This document shows, piece after piece, positions 61,867 to 64,000 of a DNA stretch of 64,000 bases. A program made the position numbers and the translations under genes. The notes beneath the pieces were generated by a model. That model was given only the letters and a program-made list of their open reading frames with translations. It did no database searches and had not been told where the DNA came from. Origin of the DNA: Bradyrhizobium zhengyangense (GTDB lineage Bacteria; Pseudomonadota; Alphaproteobacteria; Rhizobiales; Xanthobacteraceae); NCBI RefSeq assembly GCF_022012435.1, contig NZ_JAKLUA010000001.1, positions 372,001 through 436,000 of the forward strand. Reading direction: 5' to 3'. How positions within the stretch are numbered: the stretch's first letter is position 1; every line of letters begins with the position of its first letter.

Positions 61867-62826
61867 CTAGTGCGACGACGCTTCGCGCAGGAATCTGACC
61901 AGCGCGGCGTTGACCTCGTCGGGCCGCTCTTGCTGCACCCAATGGCCCGCGCCCTCGATGATCAGCTTTCGCGTGAGATTGGGCAGCACGCGCTCAAGTT
62001 CGTTGGCGCGCTTGGCGCCGATCAGGCCGGTGATGACGGCGTCTTGTGCGCCGGCGATGAAGAGGGAGGGCTGGTGGATCTGCGCGTCCTGCCAGGGCGC
62101 GGTCAGCTCCCAATTGTGGTCGATATTGCGGTACCAGTTCAGTCCGCCGCGGAAGCCGGACTTGCGGAAGTTTTCGGTAAAATGAGCAAGATCGTCCTCG
62201 CTCAACCACGCCGGTAGCGGCGCGTCGGCAGTCGCATGACCGAGAAAGCCCTTGCCCTCCTGCACGAACATCGCGGCATTCGGGTCGGCAAGCCCGCGGC
62301 CGCCAAGTACCATGCGCATGGTGCGGGCGACGTCCTGCTCGAACTCGGCCTCGGCGACACCGGGCGCCTGGAAATACTGCCAGTAGAAATTGGTAATGCC
62401 GCCCTGGCGCAGCAGCTCGAGCGGCCGACCGCGTCCGCGGAACGGCGGCGGCACGCTCAGGCCCGCGACCGCCGTGAAGATGTCGGGACGGAACAGGGCC
62501 GCATGCCAGGCGACCGGGGCGCCCCAGTCGTGGCCGACCACCATTGCCTTGGTCTTGCCGAGCGCCTTGACCAGGCCGACGACGTCGCCCACCAGGTCAA
62601 AGATCGAATAGGCTGATACGTCCGGCGGCGCCGTGCTCTGGCCAAAGCCGCGCATGTCGGGGGCCACAACGTGAAAGCCCGCGGCCGCCAACGCCGGGAT
62701 CTGATGTCGCCACGAATGCGACAGTTCCGGCCAGCCATGGCACAGCACCACGAGCGGTCCCTGGCCGGCGGCTTCGCGGATGAAGAGGTCGATTCCGTTG
62801 GCCTTGATCACGCGAGTCGTGGACAT
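61867..62826 (-). CDS. Alpha/beta hydrolase, epoxide-hydrolase-like
   Basis: 319 residues from ATG 62826. HGWP motif VVLCHGWPELSHSWRHQIPA, nucleophile Asp in VVGHDWGAPVAWHAAL (G-H-D-W-G), and catalytic His in EGAGHWVQQERPDEVN. The order and motifs fit soluble epoxide hydrolases or haloalkane-dehalogenase-like enzymes; the Tyr pair of the cap (NWYRNID, FYWQYF) favours an epoxide. Cytosolic. Single gene, divergent from the carboxypeptidase. Confidence 0.87.
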   Translation of the reverse strand: MSTTRVIKANGIDLFIREAAGQGPLVVLCHGWPELSHSWRHQIPALAAAGFHVVAPDMRGFGQSTAPPDVSAYSIFDLVGDVVGLVKALGKTKAMVVGHDWGAPVAWHAALFRPDIFTAVAGLSVPPPFRGRGRPLELLRQGGITNFYWQYFQAPGVAEAEFEQDVARTMRMVLGGRGLADPNAAMFVQEGKGFLGHATADAPLPAWLSEDDLAHFTENFRKSGFRGGLNWYRNIDHNWELTAPWQDAQIHQPSLFIAGAQDAVITGLIGAKRANELERVLPNLTRKLIIEGAGHWVQQERPDEVNAALVRFLREASSH

Positions 62827-62978
62827 CGCTTTTTCGCCTTGTTTCAGGGGTTTGGTCAGGAAACATGAGGTGTCACGATAGAGATGCGACGAGAATCGTG
62901 CAATCTCGGGGCAAGCGCCGATCCTCGTGTTGTTCGCACCGGTTCCGTTTGTTAGAACGCGGCTCTCAGGGCTTCGCC

Positions 62979-64000
62979 ATGGCATTTCATCTCATCCTGC
63001 TCAGCCATCCCCGGTTTACAGCCGGAGCGTGGGCGCGCGGGCTGGTCGCGGCGGCGCTTGCCGTGAGCCTCAGCTGGGGCGGGGTGCTCTATGCCGCCAA
63101 TCAAAGCGTCCAGGGCGCCAAGAAAACCGAAGATGCCGGCTTCGACGGCGACGCCCCCACGGCGATCCTGATCGAGGCCTCCAGCGGCAGCGTGCTGTTC
63201 GAAAAGAATGCCGACGAGCTGCGCGCGCCCTCCAGCATGATGAAGCTCGTGACCGCGGAGGTCGTGTTCAACGCGATCAAGAAGGGCGACATTAAGCTGA
63301 CCGACGAATATCGGATCAGCGAGAATGCCTGGCGCAGGGGCGGGGCGCCCTCCGGCGGCTCGACCATGTTCGCAGCCATCAACAGCAAGGTCTCGGTCGA
63401 CGACCTCCTGCACGGTGCGATCATCCAGAGCGGCAACGATGCCTGCATCGCGCTCGCCGAAGGCATTGCCGGCAACGAGAAGATCTTCGCCTCCGACTTC
63501 ATGACCAAGCGCGCCCGCGAGCTCGGCATGACCAAGTCGACCTTTGCCAATTCTAACGGCTTGCCCGACCCCGGCAACAAGATGACGGTGCGCGAGCTCG
63601 GTATGCTCGCGCGGCACATCATCCTGGACTTCCCGGAGTTCTACAAACTGTTCGGCGAGAAGGAGTTCACCTGGAATAAGATCCGTCAGCCCAACCGCAA
63701 TCCGCTGCTCAATTCGATGGAAGGGGCCGACGGCCTCAAGACCGGTTACACTAAGGAGGGCGGCTATGGCATGGTCGGCTCGGCGGTGCAGAACGGTACG
63801 CGGTTGATCGTCGTCGTCAACGGGCTTGAGGATATCGAGGATCGTGCCACCGAAGCCAAGAAGATGCTGGAATGGGGTTTTCGCAATTTCGAGACCCGGA
63901 CGCTGATTGCAGCTGACCAGCCCGTCGGTTACGCCAAGGTGTTTGGCGGCGAGAGCCGCTCGGTGAAGCTGGTTGCGAAAGAGCCGGTGAAGGTGATGGT
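62979..64000 (+). CDS. D-alanyl-D-alanine carboxypeptidase (PBP5/DacC type), 3' end outside window
   Basis: 340 codons up to the window edge, starting at ATG 62979. Signal/anchor helix (about 17-40, GLVAAALAVSLSWGGVLYAA). Penicillin-binding motifs: S-x-x-K in APSSMMKLV, S-x-N in IIQSGNDAC and K-T-G in GLKTGYT. The C-terminal PBP5 beta domain begins near residue 300. It removes the terminal D-Ala from murein pentapeptides in the periplasm. It is cut at the right end. Confidence 0.92.
   Translation, partial: MAFHLILLSHPRFTAGAWARGLVAAALAVSLSWGGVLYAANQSVQGAKKTEDAGFDGDAPTAILIEASSGSVLFEKNADELRAPSSMMKLVTAEVVFNAIKKGDIKLTDEYRISENAWRRGGAPSGGSTMFAAINSKVSVDDLLHGAIIQSGNDACIALAEGIAGNEKIFASDFMTKRARELGMTKSTFANSNGLPDPGNKMTVRELGMLARHIILDFPEFYKLFGEKEFTWNKIRQPNRNPLLNSMEGADGLKTGYTKEGGYGMVGSAVQNGTRLIVVVNGLEDIEDRATEAKKMLEWGFRNFETRTLIAADQPVGYAKVFGGESRSVKLVAKEPVKVM

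Overview
The window looks like chromosomal DNA of a Bradyrhizobium-type alphaproteobacterium (family Nitrobacteraceae). This is inferred from uniformly high GC, FixJ/FixK-type regulators, an IalB protein, the alphaproteobacterial F1-ATPase inhibitor zeta subunit, a 3-hydroxybutyrate dehydrogenase/patatin pair, and a palindromic repeat that I know from Bradyrhizobium genomes. No rRNA, tRNA, CRISPR array or insertion sequence was seen. Both ends cut genes: a PAS histidine kinase on the left and a D-Ala-D-Ala carboxypeptidase on the right.

Layout. 1-5 kb: a hybrid-free two-component cluster (kinase, receiver-only protein, FixJ-type regulator), an ECF sigma factor and an AraC regulator. 5-6.4 kb: small secreted or membrane proteins and one small gene that looks frameshifted. 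6.4-31.3 kb: an oxygen-responsive island. Six palindromes of the FixK/FNR form TTGAY-N4-ATCAA lie 55-66 bp in front of start codons. They serve an AI-2E family exporter, a K+ channel, two aspartate-alanine-exchanger-type carriers, a YoaK-SulP pair, a long PLP decarboxylase, a DUF3302-like/HlyD/kinase operon and a DUF3300-DUF2950 operon. A cysteine-free FixK-like regulator and two response regulators sit in the middle (9.6-11.7 kb). The genes suggest a low-oxygen programme of ion, amino-acid and envelope homeostasis.

31.3-39.3 kb: a redox/stress group (MFS, cupin, FAD oxidoreductase, DUF302, peroxiredoxin, LysR) followed by 3-hydroxybutyrate dehydrogenase and patatin. Four copies of a T-N11-A box (GATA-N9-TATC) lie in the intergenic regions of this group and next to the LysR gene, which suggests a local LysR regulon. 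39.4-43.1 kb: a bufferin operon (DUF2282 precursor, DUF692 MNIO enzyme, DUF2063 partner, DoxX), preceded by an ECF-type promoter and followed on the same strand by a SAM methyltransferase. 43.3-45.4 kb: a membrane adenylate cyclase.

45.4-57.7 kb: a LuxR-type regulator and a giant repetitive surface protein of more than 3,700 residues. The two genes meet head to head near 46.46 kb and both appear to lack their 5' ends there. The giant gene also has a frameshift near 56.88 kb. 57.9-64 kb: small conserved proteins, the zeta subunit, a UPF0114 membrane protein, three tiny ORFs, an RlpA lipoprotein, an epoxide-hydrolase-like enzyme and the penicillin-binding DD-carboxypeptidase.
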